This document shows positions 12,974 through 24,500 of a stretch of 50,082 bases of DNA, piece by piece. This DNA comes from Branchiostoma floridae (Eukaryota; Chordata; Leptocardii; Amphioxiformes; Branchiostomatidae). The translations under genes and the position numbers were made by a program. The notes beneath the pieces were generated by a model. The model had not been told where the DNA came from. It was given only the letters and a program-made list of their open reading frames with translations, and ran no database searches. Position 1 is the first letter of the stretch; each line of letters opens with the position of its first letter. Location of the stretch: assembly GCF_000003815.2 (NCBI RefSeq), contig NC_049990.1, positions 17,886,828 through 17,936,909 of the forward strand, in the 5' to 3' direction.

Positions 12974-13585
12974 CGGGAACGGGTTTTCTGCGCATGGAGA
13001 ATCTGCGCGTGCGCGTGAAAAATTTGCGCCTGAAAAAATAAAGTTCCTGAAACTTGTCAGAAAATGTGCAGCAAGGAATTCTAAGGCAAAGAAAATTGAA
13101 CCTATGATATAATTTCCCATCTTTTACCTGAAATTTTGGTCTGAAAAAAATCTTGATTTTTAGATCCCTTGGGAATAGGTTAATTTGCATATTTTGAACA
13201 TTTCAAAGTCACATAAATTTGACAGAAATACATGGAAAAATAACTTATATGAGGTTTTATATTGTAAAATGTAACAATTTTCTCCATTCTGGAAGCTTAA
13301 TTTCATCTTTTTGAAGCAGATTGTTTCACGCGCAAATTTCAAACTTTTTTGCGCGTGAAAACTTAACATTAAAAAATCGCTTGAAAATCACTCAGATTGA
13401 GATTTTGTACTCTAGAATGCAACAATATATATTGATTCCATTTTGTGCCATCTTGTTTGAGCTTTTAAGTATAAAACTTCAAAAACTTTTTGAATCCCCT
13501 GGGAATCAGCTAATTTGCACGCGCAGATTTTTCATGCGCAAGTTTTCACGCGCACATTTTTCACGCGCACAAAACCCCAACCCCC
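12974..13585. mobile_element. Foldback element with GCGCGTGAAAA subterminal repeats
   Basis: The left end CGGGAACGGGTTTTCTGCGC and the right end (reverse complement GGGTTGGGGTTTTGTGCGCG) form an imperfect inverted repeat. TGCGCGTGAAAA-like motifs are repeated 2-4 times in each arm. TATAG lies directly on both sides (12969-12973 and 13586-13590), a possible 5-bp target duplication. It splits the tandem repeat that resumes at 13586. Confidence 0.75.
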
Positions 13586-14260
13586 TATAGCAACAGGTCT
13601 TTGTGATTCATCTGTCCTTGGTGCTTAACTACTGCTGCTGTTTTCACTTATGGAACTGTTAGTTTTGTTACATGGTGAACGTTAACAATCATTTTGTAAT
13701 AGCTGCTAAAGCAAAAGGACTTTGTATTTCACCTGTCCTTGGTACATTCTGAAATGCTGCTGTTGTTTTACATTTTGGAACTGTTGGTTGTAGATTTCCC
13801 TATTTTGTCTAATTATTTTGTTGCATGGTCATGAAAGGTTACAATAATTATATAATAGCTGCTACAACAAGAAGTTTTTGTATTTTGTCCTTGGTGCATC
13901 CTGAAATACTGCTGTTTTCAATTGTGGAACTGTTAGTTTTACATTTTCCCATTAGGTCTAATCATTTTGTTGCATGGTGAAGGTTACAATTATTTTTGAT
14001 AGCTGCTTAAGCAACAGGTCTTTATATTTTACCTGTTTTTGGTGCATTCTGGAATACTGCTGTTGTCTTCAATTTTGGAACTGTTAGTTGTACATTTTCC
14101 CATTTAGTCTTATCATTTCCTTGCATGTTGAAGGTTTACAATTATTTGGTAATAGCTGCTATAGCAACAGGTCTTTGTATTTTAACTGAACTGTCCTTGG
14201 TCCTGAAGTACAGCTGTTATTATATACTTCAGAACTCTTAGTTTTACATTTTCCACGGCC
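13586..14260. repeat. Diverged tandem repeat, about 140-190-bp unit
   Basis: At least four copies of a unit with AGCAACAGGTCTTTGTATTT, CTGTCCTTGGTGCAT, TGGAACTGTTAGTTTTACA and TAATCATTTTGTTGCATGG. Copies differ by many substitutions and indels, so the array is old. It continues the repeat seen at 11205-12350. Confidence 0.85.
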
Positions 14261-14667
14261 ACCCTACAGTGGTTCAAACAAACAAAGATGAATCAAACCT
14301 CCTTGGTTCAAAGTAAATCTCTATATTGGACTGATATGGTAGCATTAGACTTTGTGAAATGATTTCTGTATGAAAGGGCAAGTAATTACTACTCTAGTGT
14401 TTGTGAGCAAGACTTCAAAGAAAGAAATTTCAGATAAATGTTGTTGTGACTAAGTAGTCCCCAAGGCAATATCTAGATGGCTTTTCATAAGTAACTATGT
14501 ACATGTAACACTGTAGGCTTGAAATTCAGTTCAGTTCAGTTTGGTAATAGCCCCACTATAAGGCTTGAAATATCCACCTGCAACTTGAAATGTGTAGAAA
14601 CAAGAAGTGATTGTGAAGAAAGCTAGCCACGCAATCATTTATTTAGATAATGGTGCGGATGAATTGG

Positions 14668-15112
14668 AGACAAAAGCTAGGGCCTAGGACAAAAAATGCG
14701 GTGTTTCCTGTTTCAGTCCTGAAAAAATTAGGGCCGGAAGGTAGGGATTACCTTTTTTTGTCTTGTACTTTGCTGGCCCAAACTCTAATGATACATATTA
14801 TAATACAGTTAATACCAAACTCTAATGATACATAAACACATGTATTACAATACGGTCAAACAAGGTAAACTGAAATGCATGATACCATTTTTCTTTCAAT
14901 GTCAAACTTTACTTTTGTAAAAATTCATCCTTCATTAGATAGGACAAGCAACTTGTTTGTACTTCAATAGGAAGCAGGCTGAATAAAAAATTCTAACTGG
15001 AAGCTGTGTGACTCCACTGCACTCCCCCCCCCCCCAAATGTCTAGAGTCAGCAGGTTTTTTTTTGGATAGATAGGGGAACAGGAAATATTTTTTTCCTAG
15101 GCTTAGTTCTTA
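14668..15112 (+). mobile_element. ~440-bp dispersed element with CCTAGG ends, copy 1
   Basis: It begins GGGCCTAGGACAAAAAATG and ends TTTTTTCCTAGGCTTAG, an inverted terminal pair. The body matches 27945-28362 over its whole length (GATACATATTA-AATACAGTT, AGGAAGCAGGCTGAATAA, TCTAACTGGAAGCT). No coding capacity. Confidence 0.8.
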
Positions 15113-15972
15113 TGACTTGTAGTTGTACAGACCTTGTCATGTCCTGCCCTTATGCTGACTAATATGTCCTGCATGTAAACTGTCAGGATTTTTGCTGCCT
15201 TATCTTTTTATTGCATAATAACTAATGGCCACACTATTATCCTAGATGTTTCATCAGTCGCAATGAACATGAAACCTTCTTTAGATTCCGGATTTACCAA
15301 GAAAAGTCTGCCACTTAGCAATGGCCAAATGTATCATGGGAAAAAAGCGCCCTCTGGCAATTCTGGCCTGTCTGTGCAGATTAGGTAATCTGAAAGGAAT
15401 GGTGAAGGCAGGAAGGAAAACTGAAATCGGGCAGCATACCACACACCTGTGAATTTTATAATACTTATTGGTGAGTCGCGGTAAGTGACTATTGTAGGGG
15501 GGGTCTGGGGGCATCCACCTTCCATGGTGCAGAGTTTTTTATGATTTAAATTAAAACAGTGCATTCTAAGGTATCCAAGAGGCAAGAATACTGTTACAGA
15601 TGTCAAAGTAGAAGACTGTGACCACAGATGACCTGGTAACATCCCTGGTCAATCAGAATTTCATGCTTGTCAGAGGATTTTTTCCCCAGTATAGGGCGTC
15701 CAGGGGGATCAAATTTCTTGTTATTCTAAGAAAAGTGCGTCCAGATGACGCGTTGACGCATGCCTGGCTGAAAACTTGCCTGTGGTTGTGTGGCAAAAAC
15801 CTCAGGATTCCAGAAAAAAGATAAAAGTATCCTGCGAGTTTTGCAGCTTGAAAAAGTTTTTTTTATTCAATGAATGACAGTACATGTAGTAGCAAACTAG
15901 TAAAGTTCATATTTCTGTATTTGTGGTCCATTGATTTTGGTACGGTTGGCGCCATCAATGGGTGACGTTGAA
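15113..15972. other. Non-coding, nothing recognised
   Basis: Opposing reading frames of ~100 codons at 15280-15640 have no domain, splice or repeat support. I see no element here. Confidence 0.4.
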
Positions 15973-16225
15973 ATGGCATAACTGGTATAGAGTGTTTGGC
16001 TCGGAATCAAGAAATCCTGGTTTTGATACCCGCCATTGTGCCCTTGGGAAAGGCACTTTACAACACTTTCCTCACTCCACCCAAGTGTAAAGATGGAAAC
16101 CTGAATTCCTGATTTCAGTTAGGGAGGTTAAAGGCAGTGCAAGGAGAGGGATGGCTTCTACCTCCCAATACTGTGCCCTAGACACAGTGGATAACAACCC
16201 ACTGTATGATGGCCTAACAAAAAGC
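15973..16225 (+). mobile_element. tRNA-derived SINE (CCCTTGGGAAAGGCACTTTA family)
   Basis: The head reads TGGCATAACTGGTATAGAGTG (box A-like) and TCCTGGTTTTGATACCCG (box B-like). The family mark follows at 16038, then a body ending CCTAGACACAGTGGATAACA. It gives rise to a spurious 100-codon frame at 16151. Confidence 0.78.
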
Positions 16226-16601
16226 TATGGGACTACCTTTAAAAATTTTGGTAGTGACCAATACAGGGCTTTTTCCAGGACCCATGCCTCCATCTTTGAA
16301 CAGAAATTTGCTGATTGGGATGGACAAAATTTACACCCAGTCTACAAAAAATCTGAACTCCTAGACATGAAATTAATGAAAATGTATTTTTGTAAACTGA
16401 AAATTAATGATTCAACAAGACTTAAATCAATAGCTTGGGTTTTCCAACATTGAGTGAGATGGAACAATTAAACTTGGCACATCCCTAGTCCAATAGGAAC
16501 ACAGTTTGAGGCATTTATGCTTCTGAGGAAATTGGAATTGTTGCAAGGCTACGTGCAGTTTTGTATAATGAATGGTAGGACATAATTTTACGTGGTATTG
16601 G

Positions 16602-16690
16602 TGTGGCATAACGGTTAGAGCATTGGGCGCATAACCACAGGTTCCTGCATTTGATACTCACGATACCCCGACATTGAGTGCTTGATATGT
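16602..16690 (+). mobile_element. tRNA-derived SINE head, truncated
   Basis: GTGTGGCATAACGGTTAGAG (box A-like) is followed by AGGTTCCTGCATTTGATACTC-type box B spacing. The body is missing or unrecognisable. Confidence 0.65.
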
Positions 16691-18257
16691 TGTACTTAAC
16701 ACATTATACCCACAATTACGATAGAATGACACCAATCAAACCTTTTTTGGCTAATCTGTTCAAAGTACGGCAAAAAATTTTGTGTGCCAATGTTGCAGCA
16801 TCTGCACATTTGCCACCATGAGCTGTAAATGTTATTAATATTAGGACAGAGAGGATGGCCCAGGTATCTGTAGGACTCAGTTAGTCGTTGCAAACTCCAA
16901 GTAAAATGGGTAATAATTGAAACTAGCAATATAGTGGGTAATGGTACATGTGGTCACTTTTGTCGTAGATTGTGCGATTTTGATGTAGCAGAATTTTCAA
17001 GCAGACTTTTACAGAACCAACAGTTGACAAGGATTTAAGACAGCATTTTCTGTAACAAGACAGCTGAATTTAGAGTACTATAACTCTGCCATAGGAAAGA
17101 GAACCAGCGTCACATGGAACTCTTCAATGCCCCCTACCTACTTGTAGATGAATAGCAGTCATGTAGAGCAGAGTTATACTTATAGTCTGTGTAACACTCA
17201 CTCTAACTGTTCGGAGTGGCCAGACTTCCAACTTGAGATGCCATTAAAAATAAAATTGGAGCAAAAGCAACATAAAGCAGAAGTTCTGCTGCAGTACCGT
17301 GGTCACACACCAGGGGGTCCAAAAGCAACATTGACCTTCTTCCCAATACCTACCTACATACCAAATATCACTACAATCCATCCAAAGGTTCCAATGTTAT
17401 GCTGAGTGAAAATACTAGTATCCAGACACGCAAATAAGCAAGCAAGACACGAAGACAGACAGACCCAAAACTATTACTAATAATAATGGTATTATATGCC
17501 ATCATTCGTTATGGACTCCAAGGTAAAAATGAGGACAAGGAGAAGCCAGAATGGAAGTCACTCTGGAAACTTTTCATGAAACAAAATTTAATTAAACAAT
17601 TTTGATTTAGGTACACAGTACTACACACAGAATATAGTATACAAACAATAGATTCTGCATTTTATTCTTTCACACTTTCTGTGGCCATGCAATATTCTAT
17701 GACATTAGTTAAATTACATTTTCCAATATTTCTTTTTGATCCACAGCATATATTTGCTTATTTTGATGCTGCTTTGTACAATTTTCATTATGGTTGAAAA
17801 CATTTTATTCATTTTTGGAAATGGCCAAAAATGATGTGCACGCAGATGTCATATAATCAAATGAACATGGCCTAACTCATAGGCAGATCCCAGTGAGCTG
17901 CGGTTTTATGATTCACACACCGAATATAGACATAACATCTACCAATCCCTCTGTGTGCTGTTAAGTATAGGCACCAGTTACAGACCTGTCCTATTTATAG
18001 GTATACTTATTCGTGATAGCTTGTAAATCTCTACAGACCAGAGTTTTTACTGTTGTATAACCCATATATGGGCATGATTTCCAGTTCCAGCTACATATAA
18101 CAACATGATACCTTGTCTGTAATCTATTTTTAGCCCTGTATTATATCTATTATAGTCTACGGACCAGAATAACTGCTTTGTTTAGACCTGGTGCACGCTA
18201 ACATTATTCTTGGCAAGCTGCCATATCTTATCACATCCATGACTTTGATATCTTTAA
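16691..18257. other. Non-coding; fragment of TTAGGCCA family
   Basis: 17580-17876 resembles 29390-29622 (AACAATAGATTCT, TTCTTTCACA, then GATGTCAT ... AACATGGCCTAA). Otherwise nothing is recognised. Confidence 0.45.
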
Positions 18258-18841
18258 CTTAGGCCACACTGATTTGATTTTATGCATGACATCCTCTGGA
18301 GACCCCAAAACTAATGTGGGAGGGCGGAAAAGAGAAAAAACTGCAACTGCAATAGAAGAAGGTACTGCTAAAGCATAGGACTACAAACCGGGTATTACAA
18401 AACGTCTGTATTGAACCACAGAACACCAGTGTATCAAAAGAAATAATAAATTTTTACTCGTAGAAGGCACATGTAGGTTTACTGTTATCTTGTTCATCTT
18501 AGCAGACTCAGCTGAAGTAATCATTGTTTAATACATATAGTGACAAGAACGATCAAAGAAGTTCACTATTAGAAGGTATATGGCTCCAAGGACTGTGGAT
18601 GTTATATGACTGTAATGAGAAACTCATGACATAAGGACAGTTTGACAAAATTAGCGCGTTTTGCAGTAGTACACAAGCCAGAAAATGATGTCTTTTGCGG
18701 CAATATGAATCAATAAGTTTGGGACTTGCTTGAAGCCTCAGTGAGTTGATTTTTTTTTCTTTTCATTATCATCATCATCAACAGGTAAAAAGTACTGCAC
18801 GCGCAGATGTCATCCATAAACCAAATCAGTGTAGCCTTAAG
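18258..18841. mobile_element. MITE with ~35-bp CTTAGGCCACACTGATTTGA ends
   Basis: The left end (18258-18292) and right end (about 18804-18841, reading to CCTTAAG) are inverted copies with a few mismatches. The 584-bp interior has no coding frame. Partial relatives lie at 17580-17876 and 29290-29622. Confidence 0.78.
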
Positions 18842-19342
18842 TGTGTTAAGTTTTGCGCACGTGTAGAAATCAATTATCTTTTGTGCTGTCTGCGACCTTT
18901 TTCATTCATTTAGCAGTATTGATCATGGTTTTTCTGTTACCTTTCTTTAGTTTTAGACTCAAAATAGTTTGCAAGGTCTATAGGACTCAACAACAAAAAT
19001 TGATTGACAGCCGGTAGCAGGCATTTCAAATGAGGATTTCTGTTGGTACATTTACCCTGGGCTTCTTTTCTTTTGGTTTCATACGTCTTGGTAACGTTGA
19101 AAAGTTACCCATAAAAATCAAAATAATAAAAAAGGCCCGTTTCTATTATCTAGTTTTCTTTCTTCTCCTTTCAACTAGGATTATCAAAAGCATGCATCAA
19201 TCATCCAACCAACCAACCAACCAACTTTTTGCTCAGTCCTTCGAGTGGTTGCTTAGGACAGGTTTTACTGTATTTCACAGTGTCCTACAAACTCATGTTG
19301 TTTATACTTTGCCGTCCCTGACATACAGGTACTGGTGTGTGA
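18842..19342. other. Non-coding, nothing recognised
   Basis: Contains a short (CAAC)n run at 19206-19224. No gene or element identified. Confidence 0.4.
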
Positions 19343-19562
19343 TACTGTAAATGCATTTACAACATTTAAGTTTGCAGGGATTTAATTTCGCGGTAGCGGG
19401 AAAAAGGACTTTTCGCGGTGGTTGTAAGTTCGAGGTAGCACCATTCACTGCAGTCACTTTCTGCCATGGAAATATGTTTGCGGTGGTTTTAAGTTCGCGG
19501 TGAAACGGCCACGGCAAAAACCGCAAACATTAAACTACCGCAAAAGTTTCTGCATTTACAGT
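19343..19562. mobile_element. MITE of the TACTGTAAATGC/CGCGG family, copy 2
   Basis: The ends TACTGTAAATGCA and TGCATTTACAGT are inverted. Internal TTTCGCGGT, AAGTTCGCGGTG and AAAAACCGCAAACAT blocks alternate as in 5306-5515 and 32375-32560. Confidence 0.85.
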
Positions 19563-21094
19563 GCTCTCCCTAAGCCTTCAGAATCCCTCCACGTGAGAAT
19601 ATTTAGACGAGTGAGCACCTAACGGAATTACTTAGGGATTTCTATTTTTGGAAGACTAGTTAAAGCACTCTGAAGGTCTTCTGGATTTTTAAGCTTATCC
19701 CTTCTGCCTACCACCTTTAACTATTAAGGACCTGGTAGTCAAACAGCTACCAAAGTGTGATAAAGGTTAATGGTTGTTTATAGTCTATTTTTTCACCTGA
19801 TTATAGTGTAGATATTTTTAGCCCCGTTTTTCAGCCAAGCAGATGTGTGACACAAGCATGTTTGTGCGACACAAACTGTTTAAATCTGTCACGGTTTCTT
19901 CCCCGCAGACTTTGTGAACAGTCGTACACTTCTAGCTCAGGGGAAACATTGAAAAAGCCTTGAACTGGAAAGAATTTATGATGTTTTCCCCAAGTATAAA
20001 TCCCAACTGTCATTGTCTCTACAAACTTATGAATTGCCTGCTGCAACTTATGAAAATCACTGAGACTGAACTGGTACAACAAATCAGTTAGTACGTCTAA
20101 CGTCTGGAAAAACAATTAAATATGTCAATGTCACGACCTCGAAAGGATTGTATGCAAATATCAGTCTAATGTAAATCATGTTTTAGACTGTCAGACAGTT
20201 CTTTTGGTAAGACAACACCAAGACAACACCAATGTGTATGTTTTGAGACCTTCCTAGAGGTGTAGCTTCACTCTGCTGTATTTTAGGTTCTTCTCATTTA
20301 TCCGTGCAATAAGCTCAAACAAAGTACTAGTACGCACCCTAACTTTGGCAACAACCTACAGCACCTTTCCTCAATTTTGAAAAGTTTAAAGGATGCGTAC
20401 TTTATTGGAGAATATATGGTAGTCATTTCTTCTGAGTTTCTACAGTCAGACGTACAGTCTGAGGCAGTAAGCGTTCAACTTGTTTACATAAAGATAGGAT
20501 TTTCAAATGAAACGCATACTTGCCTTCATAATGCCCCTAAATACGCACCAGACTTAGGTAGGATCATGGCTTAACTTTGCAGAGGAAGTACTCTAAGGCA
20601 TATATTAAAAGGAAAGAGCTTAGGGATTTCTATTCTGGGAAGGACTATGAAGCATGCCAAAGTCTATAAATTTTGGTATATTATGCCTTATAGTAGGTAC
20701 ACCTGAATATGGAAACTTTACCTACATGTACATACATGTATGCATAAATTTGATATAATTTTCATAATAGTGAGTATGTTTCTTTTACCAAAATTAGAAT
20801 TCTTTTCAAAGAAGTTTCCACAATTTTCAAAAATCAATTGGACAGCCAATTCTTGATCATTTGTGTTAATCATTCCTGAATCTTCCTACAGACTAGAGTA
20901 GTTTTCTTTCATCTGTCTCCGATGATTACATAGCAACTCATATTCATTGCAGAGTTTATACTTGGAGTGTGGCTGATGCATTTGACAGGACCAATTCTTT
21001 TTGTAAAAGTGCCAGCTCATAAGGAGATTTCATTCATAAAATCTATATAGTATTCTTGGTTGTGTACCAAAAATAGTGGTATAGTGGGACATGG
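19563..21094. other. Non-coding upstream of exon 1; nothing recognised
   Basis: No exon matching an N-terminal DGK segment was found. Reading frames of 60-95 codons lack support. Confidence 0.4.
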
Positions 21095-21210
21095 CTTGTG
21101 AGTACCCGTAATTGTAATTTCCAAGAAAATCACAACTTGTGAGTATGTGTAGTTTCCAAGAAAATCACAACTTGTTAGTATGTGTAGTTTCCAGGAAAAT
21201 CACGACTTGT
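21095..21210 (+). repeat. 35-41-bp tandem repeat, three copies
   Basis: CTTGTGAGTA ... TTTCCAAGAAAATCACAA begins at 21095, 21136 and 21171, and a last partial unit begins at 21206. It sits about 330 bp upstream of DGK exon 1. Confidence 0.85.
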
Positions 21211-21539
21211 GAGTCGCCATTTGGGCATGTATGATGTAGCCCTTTCATATGGTAATGTAATGACACTTCATCATTGTGTGTCTGTTCCTGGAAAAAAAAA
21301 ACGTCAACAATTTCTTCATCATGTCATTGACCTTTGTGAACTCCAAATATGGGCATGCAGGTGGGAGATCTGCATTTGTGGCACCCCACCAAGAGTGGAG
21401 AGCTGTTTAGAAGAGTCCGTCATTAGTCGTAAGTTGTTGATCCTCTTGCAAAGGTGCAGCACCTCTGTGAGAGCTAATGGACACAGCAATGGCTAGGCCG
21501 TCCGGTTCCTCCTACTCATCCCTGTGTTTCTCCCTACAG

Positions 21540-21587
21540 GCAAGCCTGAAGGAGGGCTGGTTGATGAAGCAGACTAATTCATTCCAG
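21540..21587 (+). CDS. DGKD/DGKH: DGK exon 1 in window: PH domain, first strand
   Basis: The exon encodes 16 residues, [16 protein letters not shown], the usual opening strand of a PH domain and close to the KEG-L-KQ-NSFQ start in vertebrate DGK delta/eta. It lies between a CCCTACAG acceptor and a GTAAGA donor, and both ends are phase 0. The frame stays open upstream of the acceptor back to an ATG at 21477, so an alternative unspliced start cannot be ruled out. By family comparison an N-terminal exon should lie further upstream. Confidence 0.93.
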
Positions 21588-24500
21588 GTAAGACCACATT
21601 TTTATGTTTTTGATTATTATGCTTGCATTCTGTGTATGTATTGGTTTGATTCTGCAAAGGCCTTAGTGATAGATATCCTACCAACCTGATGAAATTATTT
21701 TCATATTGTCATCAATGTTGATCTCAGAGGTCTGTGAGCTCGTTTTGCACAACAAGTTAGCCTGCGTTGCAGTCTTCAAATGGGGCTTTTTTTGGGGGGG
21801 GGGGGGTCATGATTTTTAACGTTGGCTATATTTTCTTGTGCTGGGAAACGGAGTTTGCCGAGGAAGGGAGTCTTGCCCACTCCCTTCCACAGCAAACTCC
21901 CTTCCTCAACAAACTCCCTTTCTGGGCACAAGAGAACATAGCCAACGTTGAAAATCGTGAACCCAAAAAAACCCAGCCCCGTTCACAGACCGCAAACAGT
22001 ACCGTATTTTCATGATTGAAGTACTCACCGCCGTCACCGAATTGCCCAAAAGCAGTTACTCCAGCAACTGGATATGATTTTGGAAATGGTCAGATGTTTG
22101 ATCAGTGACACTGAAGTGTCTGGAAGAAACTTGTCTTTCATACCCTATCTATGAATGAAGACAGTTTTGGATGTCCAATAGGAATCAAGGTAAGACAAAA
22201 TTGTCTTCATTCATAGTTAAGTTAGCGTATAAAAGACCAGTTTCTACTAGATCACTTCAGTGTCACTGACGAAAGATAGTGGGTTACAACTATCTGAAAC
22301 GTCTGAAACATTTCCAAAATCATATCCAGTCGCTTGATTAATTGCTTTTTGGCATATCTTGTTACATGGATGTATGTCTAATCTTCATCAGCAGTTTAAT
22401 TGATTTATTGCTGCATACAGTCAGTGTTATTACACTACCAACTGATCTCACTTTCCTCTTCCTATAGAGAATGAAGAAGAGGTACTTTAAGCTGAAGGGC
22501 CGGAAGCTGTACTATGCCAAGGAGGCAAAGGTAAGACGCGTTTCCTTATTCATCAATACGTACACAAATTTTTCTGAATGTAAAACTAAAAGCCAGGGCT
22601 CCACTCTGACAGAGCTCCATACGTGTTTTCTTTTTCATGAAGGGACTTCCCTGTCTAGTACCCAATTTTTCAGAATGTTAGAACTGGCTTGGCATTCTAA
22701 GAAAATTCCGCAGCACCTCTAGATGTCTATATCTGGATGCTTTGTATAGCTGGTGTCAGTGTCTTTGCTGTGGTTCATCATTTATATTTTTAGGCATAAT
22801 CTTTACTGCACAGGCACGGAAGTGTACTGATTACTGAAATGTTTCCAGTGGTTTTATGTTGGCAGGTTATGTTGGTATAAACTGCTGGGACAGTTACAAC
22901 TTCATTCTTTTCTTCATTCATTAACGAAAAAACAATGAAAGGTCAAATTCCCAATTTGGCAAGGGAGGACAGCTTGAATAAGTCATGTGGACAATTGTCT
23001 GTTACCTACATCATACCATGGAAAAATTGCACACATTGAAAGATCACACTGACCCAATCGGGCAAGCAGGTCCCAAACTTTTTCTCCTACTGTCCCATAA
23101 AAATGTTCCAAAAAGAATTCAAACTGTTCCAAAGATTCAATTGTCCAACACCAGTAACAGTAGTAATCTAAATGGTACTACATGGTTACATTTTACAAAC
23201 CTTGGAAAATGTATTTTATAAGTTCATCTTTGCAACATACTGTAGTTACCAGGACGTTGATAGACCAAAATGAAAAGCATAGTTTTTCTGCTAAATGTTG
23301 CCTTTACTTTTTTTTTTAAAGACTTGGTTAACTTGTTTAGGCTTGCATTGGCCATGTGTGCTACGGACACGTTTTTTTTTAGAATGTCCCCCAAGTTGTG
23401 CCAAAGTATGGTATGACATGTCAAGTCAAGTTTATTGCAAAACGATTGCAACAGGTACAGTGTATGGCAAGTAACATGTGACATTATTAACAACTACAAA
23501 CTATCTACAACAGTATGCAACAGTATACTAATCTAACATAACAGAAACTATGGCAGCATAGTGTATTTCACATTCGTGAATAACTTCATCAGGTTGGCAA
23601 TTATTCATATAGTAAGGTTCTTTTAGCACAACCAGAAAATAACTTACTTCCGACGTTTCGGTGTCTGTCAGACACCATCATCAGGGTGGAATGACGGGAA
23701 CTACTTCTTGCTGCTACTTATAGCCGATGTAGGTGGCGTTGCAGCAGCAAGAATGCCATCCCAGACGTGGCTCAGCTTGTATCCCCCCTCGTCTCTGTTC
23801 ATGACTGGCACTGATTTTCTGATCCAAACTGCTTCTTTAATCCATCGAGTTCTTCTGTATTCCTTTCGGTCAATGACTCTTGCCCCCTCCCAGTCTATTA
23901 CGCAATTGTTTCTATGAATAAGGACTGTGACTGCCGATTTGTTCTCTNNNNNNNNNNNNNNNNNNNNNNNNNNNNNNNNNNNNNNNNNNNNNNNNNNNNN
24001 NNNNNNNNNNNNNNNNNNNNNNNNNNNNNNNNNNNNNNNNNNNNNNNNNNNNNNNNNNNNNNNNNNNNNNNNNNNNNNNNNNNNNNNNNNNNNNNNNNNN
24101 NNNNNNNNNNNNNNNNNNNNNNNNNNNNNNNNNNNNNNNNNNNNNNNNNNNNNNNNNNNNNNNNNNNNNNNNNNNNNNNNNNNNNNNNNNNNNNNNNNNN
24201 NNNNNNNNNNNNNNNNNNNNNNNNNNNNNNNNNNNNNNNNNNNNNNNNNNNNNNNNNNNNNNNNNNNNNNNNNNNNNNNNNNNNNNNNNNNNNNNCAGAC
24301 TGTGTCTACAGATTCCGTGCAAAAGTTGTGACAAGGTGTACATTGGAGAGACGGGCAGGACTTTCAACACCAGACTTGAAGAACACAAAAAGGAGGCACA
24401 AAACAGCAAAGGCAGTGCATACCCAAGATCTCAGAAGAAGGCAGCAGAACAAACAGAGAACAAATCGGCAGTCACAGACCATATTCATAGAAACAATTGC

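Noticed and set aside
15334-15642. 102-codon minus-strand frame
   Set aside because: Cysteine/leucine-rich translation of T-rich sequence with no recognisable domain; chance length.
16151-16453. 100-codon plus-strand frame as a gene
   Set aside because: Its start lies inside a tRNA-derived SINE body, there is no domain and no splice support.
21783-21806. G-run as a regulatory G-quadruplex
   Set aside because: Single homopolymer runs here and at 15024, 36010 and 47512 are likely slippage tracts within repeats and give no evidence of function.
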